A stretch of DNA of 64,000 bases from Cristatella mucedo. Its lineage: Eukaryota > Bryozoa > Phylactolaemata > Cristatellidae. Each line of letters begins with the position of its first letter. The stretch's first letter is position 1. Below the pieces are notes generated by a model. That model searched no databases. It was not told the origin of the DNA and was given only the letters and a program-made list of their open reading frames with translations. A program made the translations under genes and the position numbers. The DNA is taken from NCBI GenBank assembly GCA_009760855.2, contig WPIO01000009.1, positions 2,916,501 through 2,980,500 of the forward strand, written 5' to 3'. This document shows positions 22,570 through 36,130 of this stretch, piece after piece.

Positions 22570-22715
22570 AAAGTGGTTAAGCCGCTCTTGACCAAGGTAA
22601 AAGTGAATGCATTTTATGACCGAAGTCATTGGCTCGATCCCCGTGGCATATGTGACGCGCCTGAATAGAGATTAAGTTATCTCAGAGTGCTATACAATAG
22701 CTAGTTATTATTATT
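22570..22715 (+). mobile_element. SINE-1 copy
   Basis: AGTGGTTAAGCCGCTCTTGACC, B-box-like TTGGCTCGATCCCC, then ACGCGCCTGAATAGAGATTA and CTCAGAGTGCTATACAATAG followed by TTATTATTA. Confidence 0.7.
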
Positions 22716-23199
22716 AAAAGATCAGACACGTTTACCAGATTTGCTGAACGACATCCGATGGCTCTCGGCTGCTTCCTTGGCAGCTCAAATAAGTGCCTAT
22801 CGTATTTCCTTACAAATAAGACCGGGTCTTTTTTTAGTTTTTGCTCAACAAGAAGTACCGTGGCTTACTTTCATGGCATGTCTTATTTTTTCCTGTACAG
22901 AAATCTACATTTGTTCATATACAAAATTTATGCAGATACAGTCGTGTCATCTTCTGGAAAATAGTCATAAATCTCCAAACTCCGAATTCCGGCCTGAATT
23001 TCCGCCGACTCATTTCCTGTATAGCGATTTGCCCCTACATCTTACGACCAGCAATAAGGTTTTCCGTAAACGTGAACTGCTTGTCCATGCAGCATGCTTA
23101 TAATGCTTTGTCAACATTGCTGTCAGTGTATTTATTCCATGCTTAATTCTAAAAAAAACCGCATGTCAGACTTCACAAAGTTAAACAAGCTTTTCCATT
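22716..23199. other. Intergenic DNA
   Basis: Overlapping frames on the plus strand up to 120 codons are AT-rich and without domains. I consider them chance. Confidence 0.35.
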
Positions 23200-23204
23200 T
23201 CGTT

Positions 23205-23510
23205 AATTAAGGCTGCCGGCGACAAAAGGCTTTGCTGTGCAGGTCCAAGGCTATGGAACTGACCCCATCAACTCTTCTGCAACTATCTATATCTATTCTA
23301 TCTCTCGTACAGCCACCCGGGGCGCATCCTCTCCAAGTTACAGACGGAGATTATGAAATGTTGGCGTTCCACATCAATCAGATTATGACTGACGATATAC
23401 TGCTAGAGGTTCATGCATATAATGACAAATAGCCGATAATATGATCATCTATGCTTAGGCAGCATCATTGACGAATTCGTTAAGAGCTATCATTATTATT
23501 ATTATTATTC
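23205..23510 (+). mobile_element. LINE 3' fragment with (ATT)n tail
   Basis: It begins like the LINE-B end region (GGCGACAAAAGGCTTTGCTG, GCAGGTCCAAGGCTATGGAACT) but finishes with (ATT)n at about 23491-23508, not ATTACATT. It may be a third related family. Confidence 0.5.
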
Positions 23511-24300
23511 AGTAGCTCACTTCAGTAGCTTCAGTCTGCCGTACCCACGGCTTTGAGAAAGGCAGTCGAGTTGTGTTCTGAGCGTCGAACACGAGTTGTT
23601 GTACGCTACATCCGGTGTTTGACACAATCCACCGTGGCTATCCGATTAAAGGCTAAACGCTTTTGATGCTCGGTTGTTGTCTTACGGTACGGGTATGTAA
23701 GGTAAGGCTTTCTTTTTCGCTGCCTTTCACTTCCTGGCGCTCCTCGTCCTAAATGCCTGCATGCCTGCTTGCTTGCTTGCTCTGGTGCTGCATTCATGAG
23801 TCGCCAGCCGCGATGCAAGGTTCAGGCGTCACCGCCGTTCGTCGCGCGTCGGCTGAGACTAGTACCTTTACGAGTGCTTTGCTTGAGGCCTAGTTTTTTC
23901 TGGACGTTTAAGCCGCACAGCAGGCTTGTAACAGCTTGTAAGTGAAGCACACTTATGCACGCAGTTGTGCCGACAGAAACAGAAGCACGCAGAGATGAAG
24001 AGTGCCTATACCTTGAAATAATAAGTCAGTATCCATAACGTAGACAATTCTATTCGACGGATACGACATACACAAACGGCTCCGAGGGCTAGAACTCAAA
24101 TAATCTCAAATGTCTTTTTGGGGCTCAAGATAGCTTTCGGTTTTGTGCTCTCTGCATATAAAGCTAACAATTTATTTTGGGTTCGAAGTTAATATCAACT
24201 TAAAAGGTAAAAAACTAAAATGCAACATAACATTTCACATTATTTAAATTTTCACTCAAAAAGGAACGCAGCACAATTTGCGGCTAGAGAAAGACTTGAC
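23511..24300. other. Intergenic DNA
   Basis: Nothing supported. Confidence 0.4.
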
Positions 24301-24309
24301 TAATTTATT

Positions 24310-25255
24310 ATAATGATAATAATCACAACACATTTTTTATAGCTATAGTGCTCTCAGAAAACTCAATGTCTTTCTATGCACTTTATATTTGTTGCAAAGG
24401 CAGCATGATTGACTGGCTAGTGTTAGCATGCTCAATGAAGGTACGCATACCATAATACTAATAATAATAGTAATACACTTGATAAAGTGCCCTCAGATAA
24501 CTCAATCTCTTTCTAGGTGCTTTAAATTTGCTGCAAAGGGAAACGCGATTGAATGATGAGTAATATCATGCTTGATAAAAAACATGAAAAAACGTGGTTA
24601 GGGGTGACATGCACAGGGTCAGCATACAAGGGTGGTAAGTGGCAGCATGCACAGTGTCAGCACGCATAAGCAAATGAAGGACGAATCATAGGGACCCACT
24701 AAATGCTGTCCTAAATAGGTGCGTTTTTAAGTTCTTTTTAGAGGTGGTCAAGTCAGGGGATGTTGTGACGCAAGGAGGGGGTGAGTTCCAGGCTTTGGGA
24801 GCATACAAACTTAATGCTCGGTCTCCAAAAGATTTGTGGTTTGTACGAGGTATTGGTAAACTGCTAGATTCCGAAAAGCGGACGGTACGATGCTTGGCCT
24901 GGTGGGGGAGTATATCTAAGAGATAGGCTGGAGCCAAAGAATGAAGCGATCTAAAAGTGAGCGACGAAACCTTGAAGTTGATGCCTTGCTTGACTGGTAG
25001 CCAGCGCCGGTTGGTGAGAAGTGGTGAGATGTGGCAACTGGGACGCTCACGACAGACACGCCTAGCTGCAATGTTTTCCACCAGCTGTAAGCACCTGATC
25101 GCACAGGCCGATAGGCCAGCAAGCATAATGGTTAGAAGTGCCATGTACAGGGTAAGCATGCATATATGGTTAGTAGCATCATGTATAGTTTCAGCACGCA
25201 TAAACAGACAAATGACGAATCATATGGACCCACTAAATGCCGAGATAAATCGATG
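24310..25255 (-). mobile_element. Array of three LINE-A 3' fragments, reverse orientation
   Basis: Fragment 1 (24310-24440) is a short tail piece. Fragment 2 (about 24455-25125) starts with AATAATAATAGTAAT and runs into the C-terminal domain; the minus-strand frame reads NIAARRVCRERPSCHISPLL and INFKVSSLTFRSLHSLAPAY. Fragment 3 (25127-25255) repeats the 3' UTR again (CAGGGTAAGCATGCATATAT, GACGAATCATATGGACCCAC). Confidence 0.8.
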
Positions 25256-25614
25256 CGAAATCGCGCTTCCGTGTTATTTGACTTACAGCCACAAGCATTC
25301 GTATTCAATTTAAGAAAAGTTCATCACCCTGCCAACACAAGGGCTAATTGGGTAACGTCTCACAATGAGTGATACTAATTTCGTAATTAATAGTTATGTA
25401 ATGTGCACGAAGTAATGGTGCAAAGCTATGCACTATCATATCATGTTTTTCTTACCCAGCACGCTGCGTACGAAGTATTCTTACAAACAGCCAGAGCTCT
25501 GCGTCTTGAACTTTGTTAGCGGTGCCATCTAAAGTGCTGCTGTTCCCTTCCCCACTCACTTATTGTCTCAGGTTTTCGCCCCCAATCCCATGAATGGGCG
25601 GCAGTGTACAATAT

Positions 25615-25905
25615 AATGTAATGCATCTCCCTCTGTAACTCCACAAAGTCATAAAGACCATGTGGGTGTTACGCAGGAGAGTTTTCTATAGCGCACTCAC
25701 AGCCTAAGCGGCTTTCGCTACGCACTCGGTAGCCAACAGACTTCATCTCACGCAACAAAGAGAAAGTGGGAAGCATAGCAGAGTCAGGAGAGCACTCGAG
25801 GTAGTGAGTGGCATGGAAGAAGCAGCTCAGGACCGCTGAAAAGGATGAGCCACAGTCGGCAGCAGGAGAGTCATTGTTGTTGCGTAAGAAAAAGTTTAGG
25901 GTGGT
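25615..25905 (-). mobile_element. LINE-B 3' fragment, reverse orientation
   Basis: Starts AATGTAATGCATCTCCCTCT and matches the 3' end at 61760 through GACAACAAAGAGAAAGTGGG-like sequence to GTTGTTGCGTAAG. Confidence 0.8.
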
Positions 25906-26314
25906 GACATTCAATCACTCCTGCAGTGTTTTCTTTCGGCTAAGCGTAGGATTGACATGGTTTCGCAACAACCCCAATTCTCCCAATCTGTAACAAACTG
26001 GATCTTAGATTTGCATATTGTCACTCAGGTAGCTAACGCGTGCTTCGGCTGCACATATTATCACTAACCCTATTGACTTGCTTCCCGTGCAGATAAATAG
26101 TATAACTTGAAAGAGAGATTTATTTCTAAGAGATGGCTATGCAATTAGATTATTCTTATTAGTGTTATTATTAGCTCAATATAACCTTAATAGATTAGAT
26201 TGTTTTGTACACAAAATTCTATTAATCATTCGACCTCCTTACGGCTCCAATGTAGTCTTTGGCAGTCAAGTAGTCTATCTAAGCAAGGCTTTGCTATTTC
26301 AGCTAAGAAAGTCA

Positions 26315-26435
26315 CCGTGGTTTTACCCAGGGGTAAAATACTCGTCTTTATCGACTAAGGTCGCGGGTTCGAGCCCTGCCGCACATGTAAAGTGCCTGGA
26401 TATAGATTAAGCTCTTTATCTATGCAAATACATTA
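26315..26435 (+). mobile_element. SINE-1 copy
   Basis: GTGGTTTTACCCAGGGG, B box GGTCGCGGGTTCGAGCCCTG, then ATGTAAAGTGCCTGGATATA and a degraded tail. Confidence 0.65.
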
Positions 26436-26452
26436 TTTATATTTGTATGCGA

Positions 26453-26749
26453 GCAGCTCAATGCCTGTGGACTCGCTTCGCTGAGTCATAGTAGTTCCGT
26501 CGCAGAAGACAATGCAGCACCATCTTGCCGCTTGAAGAAGTTAACCATTTTGCCGCCTGTCAGAGGGAAGGACACATTTTCTTGATTTAAATAGTAGAGC
26601 TATATAGAGAGCTTATTGCCTGTGGACTCTCGTCGCTGAGTAATAGTAGAATTACACGTCTATTACACGTCACTTCCGGGAGAACTGTTTTCCATCTTGC
26701 CACGTAATGGAGTGAAGGATGGACTTTCTTGCTTTAATTAGTAGAGATA
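26453..26749. repeat. Imperfect direct repeat of about 145 bp
   Basis: Units 26453-26600 and 26607-26749 share GCCTGTGGACTC, TCGCTGAGT-ATAGTAG, CCATCTTGCC and a CTT-rich end with TAGTAGAG. No coding sense. Confidence 0.65.
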
Positions 26750-27409
26750 AGACCCTCGTTAGGCAAACAAAATCAGGGCGCACAGTCGACCACCGTCGAG
26801 GTTGACTAGGGATGACCTTTGCTCGATGAGCTCAAGGGCCTGATAGTTATTCCTATTCCGAAACAGCACCGGAATACTCTATGGACATCGACCTGGCTTC
26901 TAAGTTGTGTAGCTCGTTCCGGTACAGCTCATGAAAACCGAGTCATTTTGGCATTACCTGGGCCAGACTCACGACTGAGCACCGCTCCTTATGAGTTACT
27001 TCGGAAGGACCGTATGGTACAAGGTGAACTGAATAGTTCTTGAATCATTGTAGCTATTTTTAAACCTGGCACCCTTCCCGACTGAGGCCACCATCGAGTA
27101 GGATATCTATGGCGCTCCTTATTCCTTGGCCGCTTCCAGAACATGAAGTTCGCGCATTCTTCTGGTGATCGTATCTTGGCTTGTAAGGTAATGATCGTGG
27201 CGTCGCACCGCCATTTCTACGCGTGCACGTCTGTGTGCATATCCACAAGGTGTATCCACTGGTTTGCCTTGACTGGTTAGGTTCTTAAGTGATGCCAAAA
27301 CTAAGCTTGCCATTGTTGAAACAGTTTACATCCTCTAGACATCAAATTAATACATAGATACAAGATACTTATCAATAAACAAGTTCAGGTGATTTTCTGC
27401 TGCACATAG

Positions 27410-27565
27410 GTCTTAACCTTGGGTAAGGTACTCGAACTCAAAAGTCCAAGTCGTAGGTTTGAATCCTGGTCAAAATATTTATTTCCCACTGCAAGCTGCA
27501 TGACAGCCGCTAAAGTCACGTTTTCACGGTCAGCCTTGCTTCTGTCCTGCTTCAGGACTTGGGTC
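27410..27565 (+). mobile_element. SINE-2 copy
   Basis: B-box GTAGGTTTGAATCCTGG, then CCCACTGCAAGCTGCATGACAGCCGCTAAAG, matching the bodies at 10460 and 14475. Confidence 0.55.
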
Positions 27566-28369
27566 AAACGTCACCGACACTTCCGGGTAATCCAAGATTA
27601 TGGAAGATAGAACGAAACTATAGCTGAGCACGGTTCTACTTCTTGGCCAAGACTGAAGCGGCACTTAAAAAAGCTATCAATAACTAGCGCCATCAAAGAG
27701 ATGTGTTCTTTATTGCTTTGAAAAATATGGCGGACGATTTAATTCATCCATTCCATCTACGATAGCCCTTCTGTGTAGGACAGTATGAGATCTTCACATA
27801 GGCATGAGATGATGAGGCGGGGCGGGTGAAAAAGGTAGTCGCAAAGATTTAAATTTAACTAGAAGCGCATCGAGAAGGATCATTTCCTGTATCTCCTTAA
27901 TACAGGTGATTTTCCCATAAGCCATCTAGGACAGGAGCAGGTAGGAAGCTAGAATTTAGGAAAACTTTTGTGCAAACATTGTTGAAGAAGGAGTTGATCG
28001 AAACAGGGTACAAGCATATCGCAAGCAGGACAGAAGGAAGTCTGACCGTATACATGCTGCCTGGGACTCTCCTCCCCATATATAATCAACTGAACTGGAC
28101 AGCTTAATTTTACAAGGGTTTATTGTGGTAAATACGAGGTCTGGTGAATTAGTTGATATTCATACCGCAATTGATGCACATTCAATTATCCTCGTGCTTT
28201 CCCTGTTTGCGTGAGCAATTGCCCGCTGAAGCAGATGTTCTTAGGAATATGTAGTTTGGGGGACAGCCTAGAAAGGTTCAGTGTGCAGCCTTTGCCTTTT
28301 AATGGGGCCTGGACAGCCGCAGAATCACCAAGCAATAAATAAAAAGGATAGAAACGATAAGCTGATTCC
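27566..28369. other. Intergenic DNA
   Basis: Nothing supported. Confidence 0.4.
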
Positions 28370-28500
28370 ACAGTCTAATTCCACAGTGGCAGGAGAGCCT
28401 AAGTGGCTATTTCTACTGCAAGCACGCCCGCTGCGGTCTCGAAACCACGAGTTGGGCCGAGAATAGCGTCTAGCTCACCGCTGAGATAGACCTAGTGGCT
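28370..28500 (-). mobile_element. SINE-2 copy, reverse orientation
   Basis: CCACAGTGGCAGGAGAGCCT is the reversed 3' end; CTGCAAGCACGCCCGCTGCG and GGTCTCGAAACCACGAGTTG are the reversed body and head. Confidence 0.55.
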
Positions 28501-30583
28501 ATTCAGGTGTGAGTGGGGTCAACTGTGATAGCACACCATCGCCAAGATAACCCGGCTCTTCGCAATAACGTGCTTTCGACAGACAATTCAAGCAAAATAT
28601 AGAAAGATCTCCAAAAATGGAAATTTCCATTTCCATTCGAGAAAAATTGAGATGAAGTGCGTGGAAAAAGAAAATGACGGAGAGTTAGTGAGAGGTAGAG
28701 TGAATGAAAACAAGAGAGCCAAGCAGCGCAGCATCTGCGTCTTTAGCTGGGACTTGTAAAGAAGCTGCAAGTCATCGCAGATAGTAATCAAAGCCGGAAG
28801 CGGGTGAGCTGAAGGCCCTATTAATGGACTTCACAAAGGCTGGCGCAGGCCAAGCGACGAGGTTCAGAGTCCAGAGTTCAGAGTTCCCAACCACGGGCCT
28901 GCACTGCAGAGGTGCGAAGGTGTGGAAGGCCGCCAGACTCGCCACCTGTGCATTGACAACTTGATCGGAAAATTGCGCTACAAGCACCTCCGGTAGATGA
29001 GTCTACTAAGGTATCAAGCAGACATTGCGGGAAAGTATTTCTCAGCTGCGCGGTGATAGTAGTAATCCGAAGCCATGATCGAAGTCAGTAGCAAGTACAG
29101 GGATGCCCACACCATGAACGGCAGGTCTTATTTACAGCAAGTTAAAACCAAAGTATCAGACCTAATCACGCGGCGTGCAGTGCCCCCTGCTAACATTGCC
29201 AATTTGGGCTAAGCTGACTTCATCGTAGGACAGGATTAAAAAAAAAACTGCACGCCAGCTCTCATATGACAATGCTGCCATCAGTATTCTATTATATCCG
29301 CGTGAGCTACCAGTCTACAAAAGACCCATTGCATTCTAATACTAATAATTTAGTTGCTGCCAATTAGGCTACAGAGTTACTGCTAATAATGCGACCTACA
29401 ATTAAGCTTGATGTCGAGGAGAAAGCATGAGCCTTACATTATGGGCAAAAGTAACATTGTGAAAGGGCCCATCCGGGGAATAATTAAGCCAAATAAGCTA
29501 GCGTGTACCGTCATCGTAATACGTGTTTGATATTATTAAGCAACGGCATTAACAACCTAGGATTAGTGTAAAATAACTGTCGTGACGTTGTGCGGAAAAG
29601 CCACGTTTCACCGTCCTCCTTCCTTTTAAAATCTTTTTGTTACGCACTCTTGGTATTGAATTACAAGTGCTCTAAATGCAATAAATCTGGTAGCCGTACG
29701 GTACGAGTTCTACATACTCAACTTTTAGGTCATCCTTCCAGTTGCATAAAGATGGGACGTGGTACTGTGATAACTTTGCGGTGGTGGCCTGTCAGATATA
29801 TGCTTCTATCTGCTGAGCCAGTAATTGGACTCGCATTCATGCCTCCTACAAGCAAACGTACAAGGTAGCGTGTTTATAGCTTTAGTTCGTCCTGCAACTC
29901 TGGACTTGACAGCATGTTTTGATGTTTCCTCAGGGCGTGCGTGCATAGGCCGCCACGTCAAGGCGAGCCACTGGTTTCTTCAGCCGCTGTTCTTATTTTT
30001 TAGGAAAGAGCAACCCTGCCAAACGATCCGGGGCTCAGCTCGTAGACTCGCCCACAGACTCTCGCTTCTATTAATTTGCATGCACACCAACTTTCATGCT
30101 TCATCATTTAGCTTTAAAGCACTCGGGCTTCTGGCTGTTAGGCTGAACGTCTATCGTCACCTAGCGGGGCCCAAGGCAAGACACTGTTAAGCGGTCAGTC
30201 GCTGTGAGCTTAGAGGACAGTGTGGTCGGAGGAGAGCTTGCGTGCAGCTACAATCCTGTCCTAGCATGAACTCAGCGTAGGAGGCAAGAGTCATGGGTGA
30301 AAATTTATTGGACTGTTCCTATTAGCGGCGCACCATTTGAAGGCGGTTTCTTATCGCTTAGAAAGCTAAAATATTCTCCTCGATAGCAGAGAGGCGTGGG
30401 AGTCATCGTTTCTGCCGTTCGGGTATATGGCTCCTAATCAGGAAAGCAAGATTCCCTGGCTCGCTACCATTGGCCAGAAAGTCACGTGAATCTGTCAGAA
30501 GACAGTATTTATCAGCGACGCTAGCACCGTCCCCTTACCGCTTTTGCCTACGGACAGATAGCAGCACACATTCACTGGCGACG
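28501..30583. other. Flank upstream of galectin 1
   Basis: No gene supported. The region nearest 30584 should hold the galectin 1 promoter and 5' UTR, but I see no clear TATA box or initiator. Confidence 0.35.
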
Positions 30584-30610
30584 ATGGCTTTTCCTCCTAT
30601 AATAAATCCG
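30584..30610 (+). CDS. Galectin 1 exon 1 (leader MAFPPIINP)
   Basis: Nine codons from ATG to CCG, then GTAAGT in phase 0. It is identified by the matching leader exon of galectin 2 (MAPAAHPPLIDP) and by the phase of the next exon. Confidence 0.82.
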
Positions 30611-31987
30611 GTAAGTAGAGCATTAATGTTTGCTCGACTTATAGTCTATTGCGTCGTGACTGGAGCGAAAAATATTATGAAAGTTACCTTTACGCAGTGA
30701 AGCGTGCTTAAACAGTTTGTTTCAAGTTCAAAAGCTATCCAACTAATTTATCTATCCAAGATTCTGCTCCGGGTCAAGTAATCAACACCCTGTCCTGTAT
30801 TGGGATCAGATGATACTCGAAGCGTAAAAATTAAGCAGCATACAGACAAAGTAAGGCTCTGACTTTAAAGGTACCATTAGTGGCGTCAGGCAAACTGAGT
30901 TATGACACTGCAAACTTATTTTCTTGCGTATAGATATCTCAAGCAACGTTAGTGATCGCGAGTTTTTAGGAATAAAAACAGTGAAATATAGTCATCCGGG
31001 TTTTGCTATAGTTACTAAATTATGCCAATCATTCACTATATTGATAAAAATGTTTTCGCGAATTGTGTGGACATTGTTCTTCTTATCAATAAGAAATTAA
31101 GAGCAAGTAATAATAGCTTAGTCTGAGACTAGATGACTTAAGCAAAAGAGCTATGAAAATTAAAATTGTAGAATACATTGGAAGACTCTCACTGACAGCA
31201 GATTCCGCAGAAAACTATTTAGGCATTTTCCCCCACCAAGGCGGCGAGCCTCAGTAAGGCCATGGCTAGTGAAATAGCTAGCTACAGGTTGTGCATAGAT
31301 AGACTCGTTATATATATTCTAAGTTCACGTTCAATCATCAAAAATCTTTGGCATATGATATCTATTCAGAAAGCAATGGCGTTGTAAACAAGAGCCCCTG
31401 ACGACGGATGCAGTGACAGCACCAGCATTGATACCGTATGCTTCACGGGTAGTAGAATAATCTGAACCAGTTGTGTGGCTGTCTTGTGCTCTGACGTGAC
31501 GGTAACTTCATGTGCATGTATTTAATTGTTTCTTTTAGGGTACACCCTTCAATGACTATCTGCCATTTTCATTGATGCATAACAGCTTTATCTTCGTCAA
31601 TGGCCTGTGCTATGGAGATCAGTAAGTAGAGCCCATATATTAGAAGGCATGCAAAGATAAGGTGTTTATATGCTTTATTAGCTCTTTTAGCCGCGTCTGC
31701 CAGGGGTTGTACCGCATGATAGCTATGCTGAGACTTATTTTAGCTAATCGGGATATTTTGTAGCTTTTTTGATGAAGGTAGAATATAAGAGAAAATGCCG
31801 ATGGGATTAATGAGCGAACGTGTTGTTTTTGGGTCGGTCCTTCACCATTATCACTGCTACTTGAAAGAGCAATCAAGGCTACAACGAAGGAAGCGGTGTG
31901 TACTGTTTCCTGCTTCCGTTAAATGACAGAAAGTAAAATTGATGCTGCCATATATGTATACACATAGCGCTTTTATATATACACATA

Positions 31988-32040
<53 letters not shown>

Positions 32041-35000
32041 GCACACACACACACATATATATATATATACATAGCGCATATATATATATATATATATATA
32101 TAGTTATTTTAAAAATAAGGTCTGAGCATATAAGTTGCGCCTAGCAGTTTTAAAGAGTTTTGATCTGTCCTTTGCAGTGATACTCTGAACTGAACAACGC
32201 AACCGTGACCAGATTATAAAAAATAGAATTTGCTAAACAGTTCGTGAAAATCAAATTCTGCTGTTTTTGTAAGATAGCCTGAGAAAGAAACTCCAAGGTG
32301 TATTTATGTGGTCTACTTGAATCGGATAATGTAGTTGAATCAATAATCCTGTTGCCTCCTCTGGCGCGACTCTTACTTTCACTAAAAATAAATCTACTTT
32401 ACTGACTGCCATGCTCCTACTCCAATATTCGGAGGCTGAAAGATCAGTAAAAGTTTTCGATTAAGCATTCTCATTCAATAAAATTGCATCCCAATTTATG
32501 CAGGAGTATGGATTTTTCGTGCTAATGAGGCATTAAGATCACTAATAAACAGCCCAATCTAAAAGTCGCGGTTACGGGGCGTTATGAAGTCTCATGCCCA
32601 TGCACTTACTTAACTTTCAAATTTTTGCAGATTTGCCGTAAATCTGGTGACGGACAGTGGAGACACAGCACTTCATTTCAACCCACGCTTCAACCACGGG
32701 CAAGTGGTCAGAAACTCTATGATCGGGGGCAGTTGGGGTAACGAAGAGAGACACGAAGGCTTCCCGTTCCACAGAAACCAAGCGTTTGAGTTGATGTTTC
32801 ATATTCACGAAGGCCACATAAGCGTGAGTAATTACTCCATTCTATTTCAACCTGTCCGCCTTTTTCTTACACACTACATCTGTACACGCTGACTCTTTAA
32901 AATTATGTTTGTAACAGCACACAACTAGCAACACCAGGCTTTAATTATGAAGTGAACGTATCAGTAAAATAAACCGGATATTTCAGAGTAGATAAACATT
33001 TTTTATATAGATACAATCGTGCTCTTGCTTTTATTGTACCACCAATAAGGAAAATTCACTCTATATTTTAGTGCGCGAAAAAGGCGGCTTAAAAAATCTC
33101 TCCATGACCTAGCGGTGGAAGCTCAGCACTCGGACTTTGTGACAGATTTGGTGCGTGCGAGATTTCCCAATTGCAGCAGAATAAAGCCGCTCTATCGAGC
33201 TGTGGTCCACTGCGTGCCGGATGCATATACTGCTGAAGTGACAGCCTAAAGAATTCCCTGTGGGCGTCGTCTGTCTTCGTGACACGCTAGCAGCAGCAAA
33301 CAGTGCTATCTGATGAGTAGCAGAGCTCGACGTATTTACCACCGTCTTCTGAAAACACTGCTATCATCTGATAAGAAATGAAGGCTGAGAGCCGCTGGCT
33401 CAGTAGGATCACTCGAGCCGTAGCCACGGCGCTCGCCAGGCCGACCATAGCAGGCAGGCCGGATAGCAGGCGAAGCCGACCCGATGCCTTTATAGGAAAT
33501 AAAATCCTGTTGCAAAACTAATTGGGGTCCGTAGCGAATCGCCGAGTTCTGCCACTGTACAGCTTGAGTAGTAACTGCAGGTCAGGTAAAAGCGTGCACA
33601 GGCACAGCTTATATATTTAGCGAAGGAGTTGCATGCGTGTAAAGCCGCAGAATATCGGTTGCTGAAGTATTCTGCGTCTCACATAAAAAAAGTTTTTTTC
33701 AGTTAAAAAATTGAGCTATTAACTTACACCTGACCAATTCAAATCGAGAACTGCTCAGGATTTACTTCTTAACTTAAAAATACGCAGACGGGTTTTCTAT
33801 TTTTTCCTTGGGTGCTTAACAAAGGAATTATATTATTTTTATATTATGAAGAGAAAAGATGGACAGATCGCCGGGGATTAAAAGAAAAACTGTTGGCCAC
33901 CATTTAAAAAGAATTGTTCGAGGCTAAAAAGGCAGCACATGATAGTAAGACAATTAACCATATAGATAATTGAAGCCGATGAGAGGGAGAACATTGACTT
34001 GCATTTGTTGCCCAACCAAAAGACTCACCAGTTTCTTTTTAAGTGACGGTGTATGTCTTGATCTAATGGGTAGCCGGAGAAGGTCGTAATAGCAGTTCTT
34101 TGGCATCACTAAATAGTACGATCCATTATATGCAATCTCTTGCATGTCAGAAACTTGCAGCGGACCGCAGAATGCAGCGGACAGTACGGCCGAATTGTGC
34201 CAACTCACCGTGTCCCGCTCGAAAAATGTATTTTCGGCCAACCAAAATCAGTCGGACTCGACCGCTGGTTGCGGCTGCTTTCTGCGGTTGAATATTCGAC
34301 TCTCGGTGTGCCTGCATGCATGCATTCATGCATCGTCATCTTCGGGCCCTCAATGTGAACATGCAGTGCAGAATGCGAGGTGCTCAAGGCTTCTGGCTCC
34401 GGGCTGGCTGTCGAATCGCGTGTTCAAACCCGCTATTAGTAACAGCAGTTGCTTCATTACCCGAGTCGAGCCAGGGCAGCAGCGGCTCGACTGCCTGTAC
34501 AAGTCTACCGCGGCTGTCAGCTTTCCAGAGACGCTTCTTTGACGGATCCGATGCTCGGCGGACAGCTGACTGGACAAGCTTGTAATTAGCCGAGCCAGGG
34601 AGTCTTATCGTTCCACTGGCGCTAGTGACTAGCAAAGTGCCGCCGGTAGCTAAGCAAGTGGTCTCGCCAGCCAAGGCAGAGTCGGGGCTCTAGTTGCGGA
34701 AAGTTATCAGCACATCGTCGTCGGATTCTTGCCTTTTGGTCCATTAAATCGCCTTTCGAGAGCTAGCACCACAGCGCCTCTTCTCCCCCCCCATATTTGT
34801 GCTCCATTCATCTCCCTGCGTGTGCAATCAGGTGTTTACAGTTGGTGCAAAACTTTGCAGATAGGCTCATCTGTCATGAGCTACGCAATTTGCAACATCG
34901 CACTGTGTTTCGCCGACATGCACTGGCTCCCAATCAAGCAGCGCATCGACTTCAAGGCTCTGTCACTTATTTTTAGGTTAATTCATTCTCTGGCTTCAGT

Positions 35001-36086
35001 CTACCCATTAGAACTACTCCCCCACCAGGCGAAGAATCGTACAAAACACTGCTCTGGCTCGAATCGTTTAGCCATACCTCGTACGAATACCATACGAATA
35101 CGAATCTATACCATATTTAGCCATACCTCGTACGAACCTCAAAACCATTGGGTACCGTGCCTTAAGTTACCATGCTTCCAAAGCCCGGAAATCACTACCG
35201 ACGCACTTCATCATGTCTCCTGACATGAAATTTAAAAAGAAGCTCAACAAGAACCTGTCTATTTCTGTATTTGGTATGTTTTTGTGATTCGTTGTTCGTG
35301 TGCGTGTACCTGCTTACACTATGCCTGTGCTTGCGGATGTTACGGCTAATCATTTGGTAATGCTTTTTATATAGCATCTGCAAAGTGTCTAGAAAGAGAT
35401 TCATTTTTCTGAGGGTGCTATACAAACGTATTATTATTCACAGACTTGTCTGTAGCTAGGGCAGACCGAAGAAACGTTAATGTTAGACAGTTCTAACGAA
35501 CGGCATGGAATTCCTTACAAAAAATAAGATATCTTTCTTAAAGCTTTTTCAAAAATGACTTTACTGGAGAGCTCGCCAAAATGTCTGATCTTCTAAATGA
35601 GAGATAAGGCGGTAATATGTGCAAGTGAACGAACGAGCTTGTCAAGCGCTTCCTCCTGGTAGAGCAAGCGAGTGCCTGCCCTAGCTAGTAGAGACGGTGT
35701 GTGGAATATTCTGAGCTGAGCACATTTTCAGCTTAGAGTAGGTTATATAAGCGCGCTGCTGCAATTAATGGAGGTGGAAATTCAATTACTTCAACCACTG
35801 AGGTAATAGGGAAGGTATGCATACAAGCAAAAGGTACTATCGGGCTGAAGCTTCTCCTAAGGTGACCCAAAAGTCAGAGTGACTTAACAGCCTGCCCTGC
35901 GATTGACCACGTTAGGTAAGGCCAACTTGTATCCGATGTATATCAAGAAGCTAAAACCCAGCTGCTCTTAGCAGCACTCGCTGTATTCATGCGCACCGTC
36001 TTCTGTGCGACAATGCTTGCCGTCACGGTGAATCCTATATTTGACCAATTAATATTATTTCTTCCCAGCATAAGTATAGCGACCAC

Positions 36087-36130
<44 letters not shown>

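Noticed and set aside
31857-32079. Tyr-Ile repeat frames
   Set aside because: They are translations of (TA)n in galectin 1 intron 2.
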